A DNA stretch of 5,263 bases from positions 1 through 5,263 of the forward strand of contig JAQSXD010000303.1 in assembly GCA_029266295.1 (NCBI GenBank), read 5' to 3'. Made by a program: the position numbers and the translations under genes. Origin of the DNA: Bacillota bacterium. GTDB lineage: Bacteria > Bacillota > Clostridia > Peptostreptococcales > Anaerovoracaceae. The notes beneath the pieces are model-generated. The model ran no database searches and had not been told where the DNA came from. It was given only the letters and a program-made list of their open reading frames with translations. Positions 1 through 4,859 of this stretch are shown here, piece after piece (the stretch's first letter is position 1; each line of letters opens with the position of its first letter).

Positions 1-70
1 CGAATACGCTGTTTTAGGCTCCTGGCTTTGCGTCACCCTTTTTCAAGGGGTTTGCCCTTCCATATTACGT
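1..70 (-). promoter_or_regulatory. Cyclic-di-GMP-I (GEMM-I) riboswitch aptamer, cut by the left window edge
   Basis: Read on the minus strand, this stretch carries the conserved 5' half of the GEMM-I aptamer. The motif GGGCAAACC is at 57-49. Next comes a hairpin with stem CCCTT/AAGGG closed by a GAAA tetraloop, then the junction ACGCAAAGCC at 33-24, then CCTAA at 18-14, which opens the second hairpin. In this family the GAAA loop docks into a receptor in the second helix, and c-di-GMP binds between the helices. The 3' part (usually GGTAGC, later GTTACCGA) and the expression platform would lie left of base 1, so on/off polarity cannot be judged. A promoter sits immediately upstream (74-104), so the controlled gene is the next minus-strand gene outside the window. 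Motif order and spacing fit the family well; only the missing 3' half limits certainty. The related cyclic-GMP-AMP subclass cannot be excluded. Confidence 0.9.
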
Positions 71-73
71 AGG

Positions 74-104
74 GTTATAAGTTATTATATTTTTCTTGTG
101 TCAA
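74..104 (-). promoter_or_regulatory. Likely sigma-A-type promoter for the riboswitch transcript
   Basis: The minus strand has a perfect -35 box TTGACA at 104-99 and a -10-like TATAAC at 79-74, separated by 19 bases; TTATAA one base earlier gives 18. The spacing is slightly long but the -35 is exact. The predicted start near 67-70 falls at the 5' edge of the riboswitch aptamer, which supports the call. It lies 29 bases beyond the transglutaminase-like stop codon. I see no GC-rich stem plus T-run between them, so upstream transcription may also read into the riboswitch. Confidence 0.6.
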
Positions 105-133
105 TTTAATGAGCTGGAATTTTTCAGTTTACG

Positions 134-934
134 TTAATACTCGTATACCTTGTTGAAGTCCGCTGCGTTCTTAGTCATAGATGTTTTTGGGTTTTTCTTT
201 ATCACTTGAACGTCATAGGTTGTGTCAATGATCAGCCATTCCTTTTTTTCTGCATCATAAACCTCATTCCATGCATGATACCCAACCGCATTCTTCGGTG
301 CATAGCCTTTCACAAGCTTTGCAGGTGTACCCTGGCTTCTCAGCATTGCTGCATAGAGGGAAGAAAAATCGTAGCAGATTCCTTTCTTTTCTGCCAACGT
401 CTGATCGATTACGGGGATATATCCGTTGGGAAGCTTGGATAACTTATCATAATCGTAGGCATTGTTATTGACCATGAAATCCCAAAGCACTTTGGCTTTT
501 TTATCAAGTCCGTCAACATCCTTCGTTAATTCAACTGCTTTCTTCACTGCCTTTGAATCCACATTCCAGTCGATGTTCTGCGTCGATGTCAGATAAACAG
601 AATCGGGATTTGATATTTTAACATTTAAATTTTTTGATGCGATGAGCTTATAGGAATTTCCAGTGGTATTCTGATAGAGACTCACCTTGTAATCCCCATT
701 GCCAAGCTGCAGAGGAAAGCTTTCCTTTTTTCCCGCACTATTAATGTCATATGTATATTTCTTATCATCCTTCTGAATGATGACTTTGGTCTTGCCTCCG
801 CCGTCATAAGTGATATGTATCACCCCTCTGCCGATATCCTTGTTGTCAAAATATTCTGCTCCGTAAACAACCGATGTACCGGCAAAAACACCTATCATGA
901 CCAGCAAAACGGCCAGCAATAATCTCACTCTCAT
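134..934 (-). CDS. Secreted transglutaminase-like (papain-fold) protein
   Basis: The 266-residue product has a signal peptide: Arg2 and Arg4, a hydrophobic core at about residues 5-23, and probable cleavage near residues 25-26, so it should act outside the membrane. Residues 30-120 are a small beta-rich region with no family I recognise. Residues 130-240 form a transglutaminase-like domain with the expected triad: Cys187 in KKGICYDFSSL, His220 in GYHAWNEV and Asp237 in LIIDTTYD. Family members act on protein or peptide amide bonds, as cross-linkers or as cysteine proteases; which applies here cannot be read from sequence. The start is an ATG preceded by the strong ribosome binding site AAGGAGG five bases upstream. 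The gene follows the 69-residue gene by 51 bases on the same strand, so it probably belongs to the regulator operon. A role in modifying surface proteins or pilus-like fibres is inference from context. Confidence 0.9.
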   Translation of the reverse strand: MRVRLLLAVLLVMIGVFAGTSVVYGAEYFDNKDIGRGVIHITYDGGGKTKVIIQKDDKKYTYDINSAGKKESFPLQLGNGDYKVSLYQNTTGNSYKLIASKNLNVKISNPDSVYLTSTQNIDWNVDSKAVKKAVELTKDVDGLDKKAKVLWDFMVNNNAYDYDKLSKLPNGYIPVIDQTLAEKKGICYDFSSLYAAMLRSQGTPAKLVKGYAPKNAVGYHAWNEVYDAEKKEWLIIDTTYDVQVIKKNPKTSMTKNAADFNKVYEY

Positions 935-985
935 CTCTGCCTCCTTCTCACGGCTCTCTAACTGTTAAAGCCGCAGTCAGTTCCG

Positions 986-1195
986 CTAAGTCCAACTGCT
1001 GAATTCCGGTCCAGCCTCATCCTGATTGTTGGAAACTGCTTCCATCATCAGCTTGATCATTTCCAGTTCACTTCTGAACCGCTGTGTCTTCTCCCCTTCT
1101 GTCCAGGAAATCGTTCCTTGCCACGTGGAATGCTGCTGAAACTGAATTTGTATTGTAAAAGTAGCCTTACAGTTTTCTTTTTTTTGTTCTTCCAT
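986..1195 (-). CDS. Small protein of 69 residues, paralogue of the C-terminal domain of the 149-residue neighbour
   Basis: This is a soluble protein with no signal peptide or membrane segment. Residues 18-56 align without gaps to residues 107-145 of the protein encoded at 1366-1815, with about 25 of 39 identical. The conserved blocks are STWQGTI, a following Trp, and RFRSELEMI, which supports real coding and a duplication. I recall the pattern STWQGTxxW...FRSELE.I as recurrent in uncharacterised small clostridial proteins, but I know no function. The fold looks like beta strands followed by a helix (RSELEMIKLMMEAV). The ATG is preceded nine bases upstream by GGGGGT, which can pair with 16S rRNA partly through wobble. 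The 170-base gap to the upstream gene (1196-1365) is AT-rich, and I found no convincing promoter or terminator in it. The gene may therefore be co-transcribed or have a weak promoter of its own. Confidence 0.85.
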   Translation of the reverse strand: MEEQKKENCKATFTIQIQFQQHSTWQGTISWTEGEKTQRFRSELEMIKLMMEAVSNNQDEAGPEFSSWT

Positions 1196-1365
1196 TTATT
1201 GAGTACCCCCTATTGGTCTACGCTTCAATTGTTAGCCATTGCATATCTGATACTGCTTATAATCATTCATCATTATTATGGTACAGCCCAGTCACAATTT
1301 GGTCATATATTCCATGATAGAAGGTAATTTTTTAAAAACTTTTAATATTTCTGCTTGATGATCAT

Positions 1366-1815
1366 TTAATCCGAAATCCTGTTGTTTAAAACCTCACCGA
1401 TGAGGCTAATCATCTCCAGTTCACTCCGAAATCTCTTTGTTTTATCTTCTGTCATCCACGTTATGGTTCCCTGCCAGGTAGAATTTTGTCGAAACTGAAC
1501 ATGCAGGATAAGCGATGCTTGCTTTCCTACCATTTCTTCATGAGTAACATTTCTGATTCCTTGAGGTACCTTTTTTTCTTTTTGTCCCTTGTGTTCGTCA
1601 AAAGATCTGATTTCATGGGTTGCTTGAGGGAATTCCACATAGTCAAAGAAATCGTCAAGCCTTCCCAACAACTGTCTTATACCCTGAAACTCCAAATTAA
1701 ACCCATAATATTCATTATATAAAATCCCTGAAAAGTTATAGGGATCGGCCTGCTCCACGATCATCTTGAATCGGGCAATGCTGCTGGATACAATCTTATT
1801 TTCAAACTGAAACAT
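1366..1815 (-). CDS. Uncharacterised 149-residue two-part protein with the STWQGT/FRSELE domain
   Basis: The protein is soluble, with no signal peptide. The N-terminal part (about residues 1-72) includes YNFSGILYNEYYG, an acidic segment LGRLDDFFDYVEFPQ, and an R-S-F end. A charged linker (about 73-98) leads to a C-terminal domain (about 100-145) with STWQGTITW and RFRSELEMISL, shared with the 69-residue protein at 986-1195. The ATG lies inside the last codons of the BTAD regulator gene, overlapping it by 14 bases, and GGAGGGG lies just upstream. This indicates translational coupling and roughly matched synthesis of the two proteins. No catalytic motif is visible. A job as partner or modulator of the regulator, or as a cytoplasmic accessory of the pilus-like system, is inference from the overlap and context only. 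Confidence 0.88.
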   Translation of the reverse strand: MFQFENKIVSSSIARFKMIVEQADPYNFSGILYNEYYGFNLEFQGIRQLLGRLDDFFDYVEFPQATHEIRSFDEHKGQKEKKVPQGIRNVTHEEMVGKQASLILHVQFRQNSTWQGTITWMTEDKTKRFRSELEMISLIGEVLNNRISD

Positions 1816-3046
1816 ATTGCCCCTCCAATTCGATAGGTTCCAGCGTTTGGAGCTGCCCGTAAACCTCTACCGCATCGTCGATTCCGCTGCAATTTATTTT
1901 TCTGACAAGCCTGTCCAGCACCATGTTGCTATTTTCGTAGGTTAGATTGGAAAGCATCAAAAGAAATTGTGTTCTTCCATATCTTGCCACCACATCATCC
2001 TTGCGCAATGCATACACGATGGAATTCTTGAGTTTTTCAAAGGTCGTATCCAAATTGTTTTTAGGAAGACTTTTCCGATCTTTACCGGTTACGGTTAAGA
2101 GAGCTATAAAAATAGATTTGCCGGACCGTAGTGAAGCTCTAGCTTCCAGCTGATAGATCATTTTAAACTCTTCATAATTACAATAAATGGCTCCGTTAAT
2201 ATCCGCTACTTCCTTCAAGTCATTTTTGATCATGGAGATATCCTGCGCGGATGCATCCCCCTTATCCACCGCCACATGATACAGCTTTGTGATCTGATCC
2301 GAAGGCCGTACCCCCAGCTCATCATAAAACAACTTGTTCACATAGTTGTAATGCTCAATGGCCTTTCCATGGTTTTTAGAGTGAATAAGAGCCTGGATCA
2401 ATAAAGCATGGTTCATCTCAACAAAAGGATCTATGGATATGGCTCTGCGGCACAATTCTTCCACTGCACTGCAATCTCCCTCATCCAGAAGAATGGTGCT
2501 GTACCGCTGTACTGCTTCCATATAAATCCGTTGATAATAGACCGCTTGGGGGATAATCCATTCCTTAAAAGCTGATTGCGGCATGAACCCACCCTTATAT
2601 AAGCGAACGATTTTATCCAAATGTATTTTCTGTGTTTCCAAATCAAGACTCTTCTGCTGAAGTGCTTTATAGGATTCTTCCAGCAAGTCTGCATCCACAC
2701 TAAATAAGAAGTTTTTGTTCCAGACGTAAGCTCCATGCTTGAATACGATGGTCTCCACATCCTTCAATCCCAGAGAATTGCGCAATGCAACCCGAAGACG
2801 GTATGCAAGATTTTTCAGCGCGTTCGCAGGATCATCAACTTCATCGTCCTCCCACAAAACTTGAATTTGGCCATCCATGGATATTTCATTATGACGGTTT
2901 ACCATAATGTACTCCAAGAGACTCCAAACCTGCTTCCCTCGGATGCGATCACCTGACAGTACCTGATCTCCGTACCGAAGGCAAAAATCTCCGAGCATTT
3001 GAATTTCTAATGTATGTTCTCTATGTAATCCAACGCTAGTTTCCAT
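1802..3046 (-). CDS. BTAD-family transcriptional regulator (winged helix plus bacterial transcriptional activator domain) with degenerate GGDEF-like C-terminus
   Basis: The 414-residue cytoplasmic DNA-binding regulator has three parts. Residues 12-112 form an OmpR/SARP-like winged helix, with LEIQMLGDFCLRYGD at the start, an RGKQVWSLLEYI helix, and ANALKNLAYRLRVALR as the likely recognition region. Residues 116-262 form the helical, TPR-like bacterial transcriptional activator domain, including EELCRRAISIDPFVEMNHALL and YDELGVRPSDQITKLY. Residues 287-385 resemble a GGDEF fold: KDDVVARYGRTQFLLMLSN aligns with the usual RYGGDEF block, but the signature reads GRTQF, so diguanylate cyclase activity is not expected. 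I chose the ATG at 3046 because AGGGAG lies six bases upstream; the in-frame TTG at 3076 has no such site. The gene is divergent from the F-protein operon and overlaps the downstream 149-residue gene, so it probably regulates one or both units. The first two domains are clear; the third is a fold-level guess. Confidence 0.9.
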   Translation of the reverse strand: METSVGLHREHTLEIQMLGDFCLRYGDQVLSGDRIRGKQVWSLLEYIMVNRHNEISMDGQIQVLWEDDEVDDPANALKNLAYRLRVALRNSLGLKDVETIVFKHGAYVWNKNFLFSVDADLLEESYKALQQKSLDLETQKIHLDKIVRLYKGGFMPQSAFKEWIIPQAVYYQRIYMEAVQRYSTILLDEGDCSAVEELCRRAISIDPFVEMNHALLIQALIHSKNHGKAIEHYNYVNKLFYDELGVRPSDQITKLYHVAVDKGDASAQDISMIKNDLKEVADINGAIYCNYEEFKMIYQLEARASLRSGKSIFIALLTVTGKDRKSLPKNNLDTTFEKLKNSIVYALRKDDVVARYGRTQFLLMLSNLTYENSNMVLDRLVRKINCSGIDDAVEVYGQLQTLEPIELEGQYVSV

Positions 3047-3052
3047 AAACCG

Positions 3053-3058
3053 CTCCCT
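3053..3058 (-). promoter_or_regulatory. Ribosome binding site that fixes the BTAD regulator start
   Basis: On the minus strand AGGGAG lies six bases before the ATG at 3046. The alternative in-frame TTG at 3076 is preceded only by AT-rich sequence without a purine box, so the shorter 414-residue product is preferred. Confidence 0.7.
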
Positions 3059-3135
3059 GAATAACAAATACGACAAATAAAATGTATTAATTAGTGACTA
3101 TTTACTGAATATGGATTTGTATGTAATATAATAAT

Positions 3136-3164
3136 ATTATCTATCATTTTTTGTTAAAAATCAA
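3136..3164 (-). promoter_or_regulatory. Likely promoter of the BTAD regulator operon
   Basis: The minus strand has TTGATT at 3164-3159 and GATAAT at 3141-3136, separated by 17 bases, which is close to the sigma-A consensus. Transcription would start near 3129, giving a leader of about 80 bases before the ATG at 3046. The -10 overlaps the perfect 10-base palindrome ATAATATTAT (3131-3140), which could be an operator or simply AT-rich sequence. The region is the left half of the shared divergent control region. Confidence 0.6.
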
Positions 3165-3235
3165 TTGAATTTTGGCTATTTCATCCTTTCTTATCCCGAA
3201 TATTTCTACAAGAACCGACAGCGGGAAATAAAAAC

Positions 3236-3264
3236 TTGTTTATTCTTGTCATTTTTCTTATAAT
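3236..3264 (+). promoter_or_regulatory. Likely promoter of the F-protein/pseudopilin operon
   Basis: On the plus strand TTGTTT (3236-3241) and a perfect TATAAT (3259-3264) are separated by 17 bases. Transcription would start near 3271, so the mRNA would carry a leader of about 150 nt before the F-protein start codon. An inverted repeat CCCG (3195-3198) / CGGG (3222-3225) lies just upstream of the -35, where an activator such as the divergent BTAD protein could bind; this last point is speculative. Confidence 0.7.
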
Positions 3265-3270
3265 GCTAAT

Positions 3271-3422
3271 ATAGAAGGGGCGTCGCTTAATCAGTAACGG
3301 GCCATATTGGACGGAGCGTATATTAATGAGAAAACTGTCAACTTGGCTCAGTATTGCCGGATGTTGTTCATCCACGCAAAGCTGATTCCTGCCATCCGAT
3401 AAAAACACTGGGGGGTTAAACT
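3271..3422 (+). promoter_or_regulatory. Long 5' leader of the F-protein operon, possibly a structured regulatory RNA
   Basis: About 152 nt separate the predicted transcription start from the F-protein ATG, and the base composition is visibly less AT-rich than the promoter region. Pairing potential is present. A hairpin GGATG/CATCC with a five-base loop lies at 3359-3373. AATCAG (3289-3294) can pair with CTGATT (3382-3387), enclosing most of the leader. CGCT (3284-3287) can pair with AGCG (3315-3318). Directly after the hairpin comes ACGCAAAGC (3374-3382), identical to the central junction of c-di-GMP-I riboswitches such as the one at 1-70. The other diagnostic pieces (GGCAAACC before the hairpin, CCTAA and GGTAGC after it) are absent, so I do not call it a GEMM-I element. 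No GC stem plus T-run terminator is seen; any control might act on translation through the downstream GGGGGG at 3410-3415. I do not recognise a known RNA class. Confidence 0.45.
3326..3385 (+). CDS. Possible 19-residue leader peptide upstream of the F-protein gene
   Basis: An ATG at 3326 opens a 19-codon frame ending in TGA. The peptide begins MRKLSTWLSIAGCC and ends SSTQS. GGAG (3313-3316) lies nine bases before the ATG, a plausible ribosome binding site. The frame lies wholly inside the operon leader and its 3' part overlaps the hairpin and the ACGCAAAGC segment, so translation would alter leader folding. Such a short frame can arise by chance, and no family is recognised. It would favour a translated-leader mechanism over a riboswitch if the frame is conserved in relatives. 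Confidence 0.2.
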   Translation: MRKLSTWLSIAGCCSSTQS

Positions 3423-4448
3423 ATGCAATTCTCATATCGGGACCTTGCAATTTTCTGTGAACAGATCGCCATGATGATACAGTCAGGCATCATGCTTCAT
3501 TCAGGAATGCAGATGATAGCCGACGATGTCACAAATACAAGAAAAAGAACCATTTATCAGCACGTGTCAGACCAACTGACAGAAGGCGGAATGCTGCATG
3601 ATGCATTAAAGAGCACAGACGCTTTTCCTGATTATATGATCTCCATGACAGAAATAGGAGCTAGATCCGGAAAACTGGAGTCAGTCATGACTGCACTGGC
3701 TGCATATTATGATCGGCAGCATACCATGAGGGAAAATATCAAGAGTGCTGTATTTTATCCACTCGTACTAATTACCATGATGCTAATGGTTCTTATTTTT
3801 TTATCAGCAAAGGTGCTTCCGGTTTTTGAGCAGGTTTTCAAAAGTTTGGGGACACAACTGTCTCCAGGCGCAGCATACATCATGAAAGCCGGGGCTATGT
3901 TCAATAACTATTCCGTCTTACTGGCCATAATTTTGATTGTTTTGGCTTTCGCGGGGTTTTTCTTTTCTAGGACGGAATACGGCAAGGCACTACTTCCAAT
4001 TTTATTGATGGGCAAGAAAATTTCCGAGAAATTTTCACTTGCTGCATTTACTTCCTCCATGGCACTTATGCTTTCCAGCGGTCTTGACCTGGATCTTTCG
4101 ATCCAATTGTCTGAAAAAGCCGTCTCGAATAAGGCAATCGAAGAAAAAATACGAAAGGCTCGTACCTTAATGGAAACGCAGCCAGTCTCCATAATAGACG
4201 CCATGCAGCATGCGAATTTGTTCTCAAGCACGATGATTGGACTGCTGTCCACCGGCTATCAGTCTGGTGCCCTTGATACTTCCATGGAGTACATCGCTGG
4301 TCTTTACGAGGAAGAATATGAATCAGCATTGATGCAAAAAGTTTCCTTAATTGAGCCAGTCTCCATCTTTATTCTTTCGGTATTGATCGGCTCCATATTG
4401 GTTTCTGTCATGTTTCCCCTTTTGGGCGTGCTTTCTACCATCGGGTAA
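3423..4448 (+). CDS. gspF: Type II secretion system F / PilC-family inner-membrane platform protein
   Basis: The 341-residue polytopic membrane protein is the platform that, in type II secretion and type IV pili, couples the assembly ATPase to pilin polymerisation. Two T2SSF repeats are visible. The first (about 8-131) has LAIFCEQIAMMIQSGI, EIGARSGKLE (77-86) and the first membrane helix at 111-133. The second (about 206-336) has AAFTSSMALMLSSGLDL, LLSTGYQSGALD (274-285) and a C-terminal membrane helix with LIEPVSIF (309-316). A middle helix lies at about 163-183. It is shorter than the roughly 400 residues of classical GspF/PilC because it starts directly at repeat one, as in many Gram-positive homologues. 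The site before the ATG is GGGGGG, a weak wobble-type ribosome binding site. The gene heads the operon; the partner ATPase is not in the window. The family is certain, but whether the machine is a pilus, pseudopilus or secretion system is not. Confidence 0.95.
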   Translation: MQFSYRDLAIFCEQIAMMIQSGIMLHSGMQMIADDVTNTRKRTIYQHVSDQLTEGGMLHDALKSTDAFPDYMISMTEIGARSGKLESVMTALAAYYDRQHTMRENIKSAVFYPLVLITMMLMVLIFLSAKVLPVFEQVFKSLGTQLSPGAAYIMKAGAMFNNYSVLLAIILIVLAFAGFFFSRTEYGKALLPILLMGKKISEKFSLAAFTSSMALMLSSGLDLDLSIQLSEKAVSNKAIEEKIRKARTLMETQPVSIIDAMQHANLFSSTMIGLLSTGYQSGALDTSMEYIAGLYEEEYESALMQKVSLIEPVSIFILSVLIGSILVSVMFPLLGVLSTIG

Positions 4449-4469
4449 GATAGCCAGGAGAAGAGAATT

Positions 4470-4847
4470 ATGGTTCGAGGATCAAATACAAAACAACGAA
4501 ATCACAAAGAAAGAAGAGTTCTTGCCAGCAAAACGAGCAGCCAAAGCTTCTGGAGAGGGTTGGTTCTGCCACTGGCTTTGTTTCTATTGCTCTTTCTATT
4601 TTTATTGTTTGGAATCCAAAATATTTCCACCGCATCAGACCGAGAAAGCTTAAGAATTCTAGAGGACGCCGTTCTTCGAGCAACGATCCAGTGTTATGCA
4701 ATTGAAGGAATGTATCCTCCGGATGTAGCGTATCTGGAAGATAAGTATGGCATCGTCTACGATCATAATCGCTATATTGTGCATTATGAGATCTTTGCCG
4801 GAAATATTTTACCTGACATTACCGTCGTTAATATTGGCAGAAGATAG
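4470..4847 (+). CDS. Single-pass membrane protein, pseudopilin-like, 125 residues
   Basis: A basic cytoplasmic N-terminus (residues 1-29, rich in Arg and Lys) is followed by one very hydrophobic segment (about 29-49) and an external part of about 75 residues. The external part starts with a helix (SDRESLRILEDAVLRATIQCYAIEG) leading into MYPPDVAYLEDKYGI and the ending IFAGNILPDITV. A membrane helix running into an amphipathic helix and a G-x-YPP segment is typical of type IV pilin-like proteins. No clear prepilin peptidase site (G before F/M-x-x-x-E) is present, so it is more likely a minor or non-processed pseudopilin-like component. AGGAG lies nine bases before the ATG. The gene begins 21 bases after the F-protein stop and ends 12 bases before the next ATG, so co-transcription is near certain. 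The assignment rests on pattern and context. Confidence 0.8.
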   Translation: MVRGSNTKQRNHKERRVLASKTSSQSFWRGLVLPLALFLLLFLFLLFGIQNISTASDRESLRILEDAVLRATIQCYAIEGMYPPDVAYLEDKYGIVYDHNRYIVHYEIFAGNILPDITVVNIGRR

Positions 4848-4859
4848 GAGGCGCTATCG

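Noticed and set aside
105..133. A terminator between the transglutaminase-like gene and the riboswitch promoter
   Set aside because: The only symmetry (CTG...CAG around an A/T run at 114-127) is a three-base stem, too weak for an intrinsic terminator.
206..471. Plus-strand open frames opposite the transglutaminase-like gene
   Set aside because: They lie across the conserved catalytic domain on the other strand, have no family resemblance and no clear ribosome binding site.
1196..1365. A separate promoter or terminator between the 149- and 69-residue genes
   Set aside because: AT-rich boxes occur, but no -35/-10 pair with good spacing and no GC stem with a T-run was found on the minus strand.
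2431..2760. A 109-codon minus-strand frame within the BTAD regulator gene
   Set aside because: It is a shifted frame inside the BTAD domain. The product is a Trp/Arg-rich shadow with no recognisable motif.
3047..3076. An in-frame TTG at 3076 that would extend the BTAD regulator by ten residues
   Set aside because: No ribosome binding site precedes it, whereas the ATG at 3046 has AGGGAG at proper spacing, and the extra residues do not belong to the winged-helix domain.
3271..3422. Calling the F-operon leader a canonical c-di-GMP-I or c-di-GMP-II riboswitch
   Set aside because: Only ACGCAAAGC after a hairpin matches GEMM-I. GGCAAACC, CCTAA and GGTAGC are absent, the hairpin loop is not GNRA, and I could not match the c-di-GMP-II consensus.
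3908..4329. Minus-strand open frames antisense to the F-protein gene
   Set aside because: The plus-strand frame encodes a full T2SSF protein with clear repeats. The antisense translations show no domain and are shadows of it.
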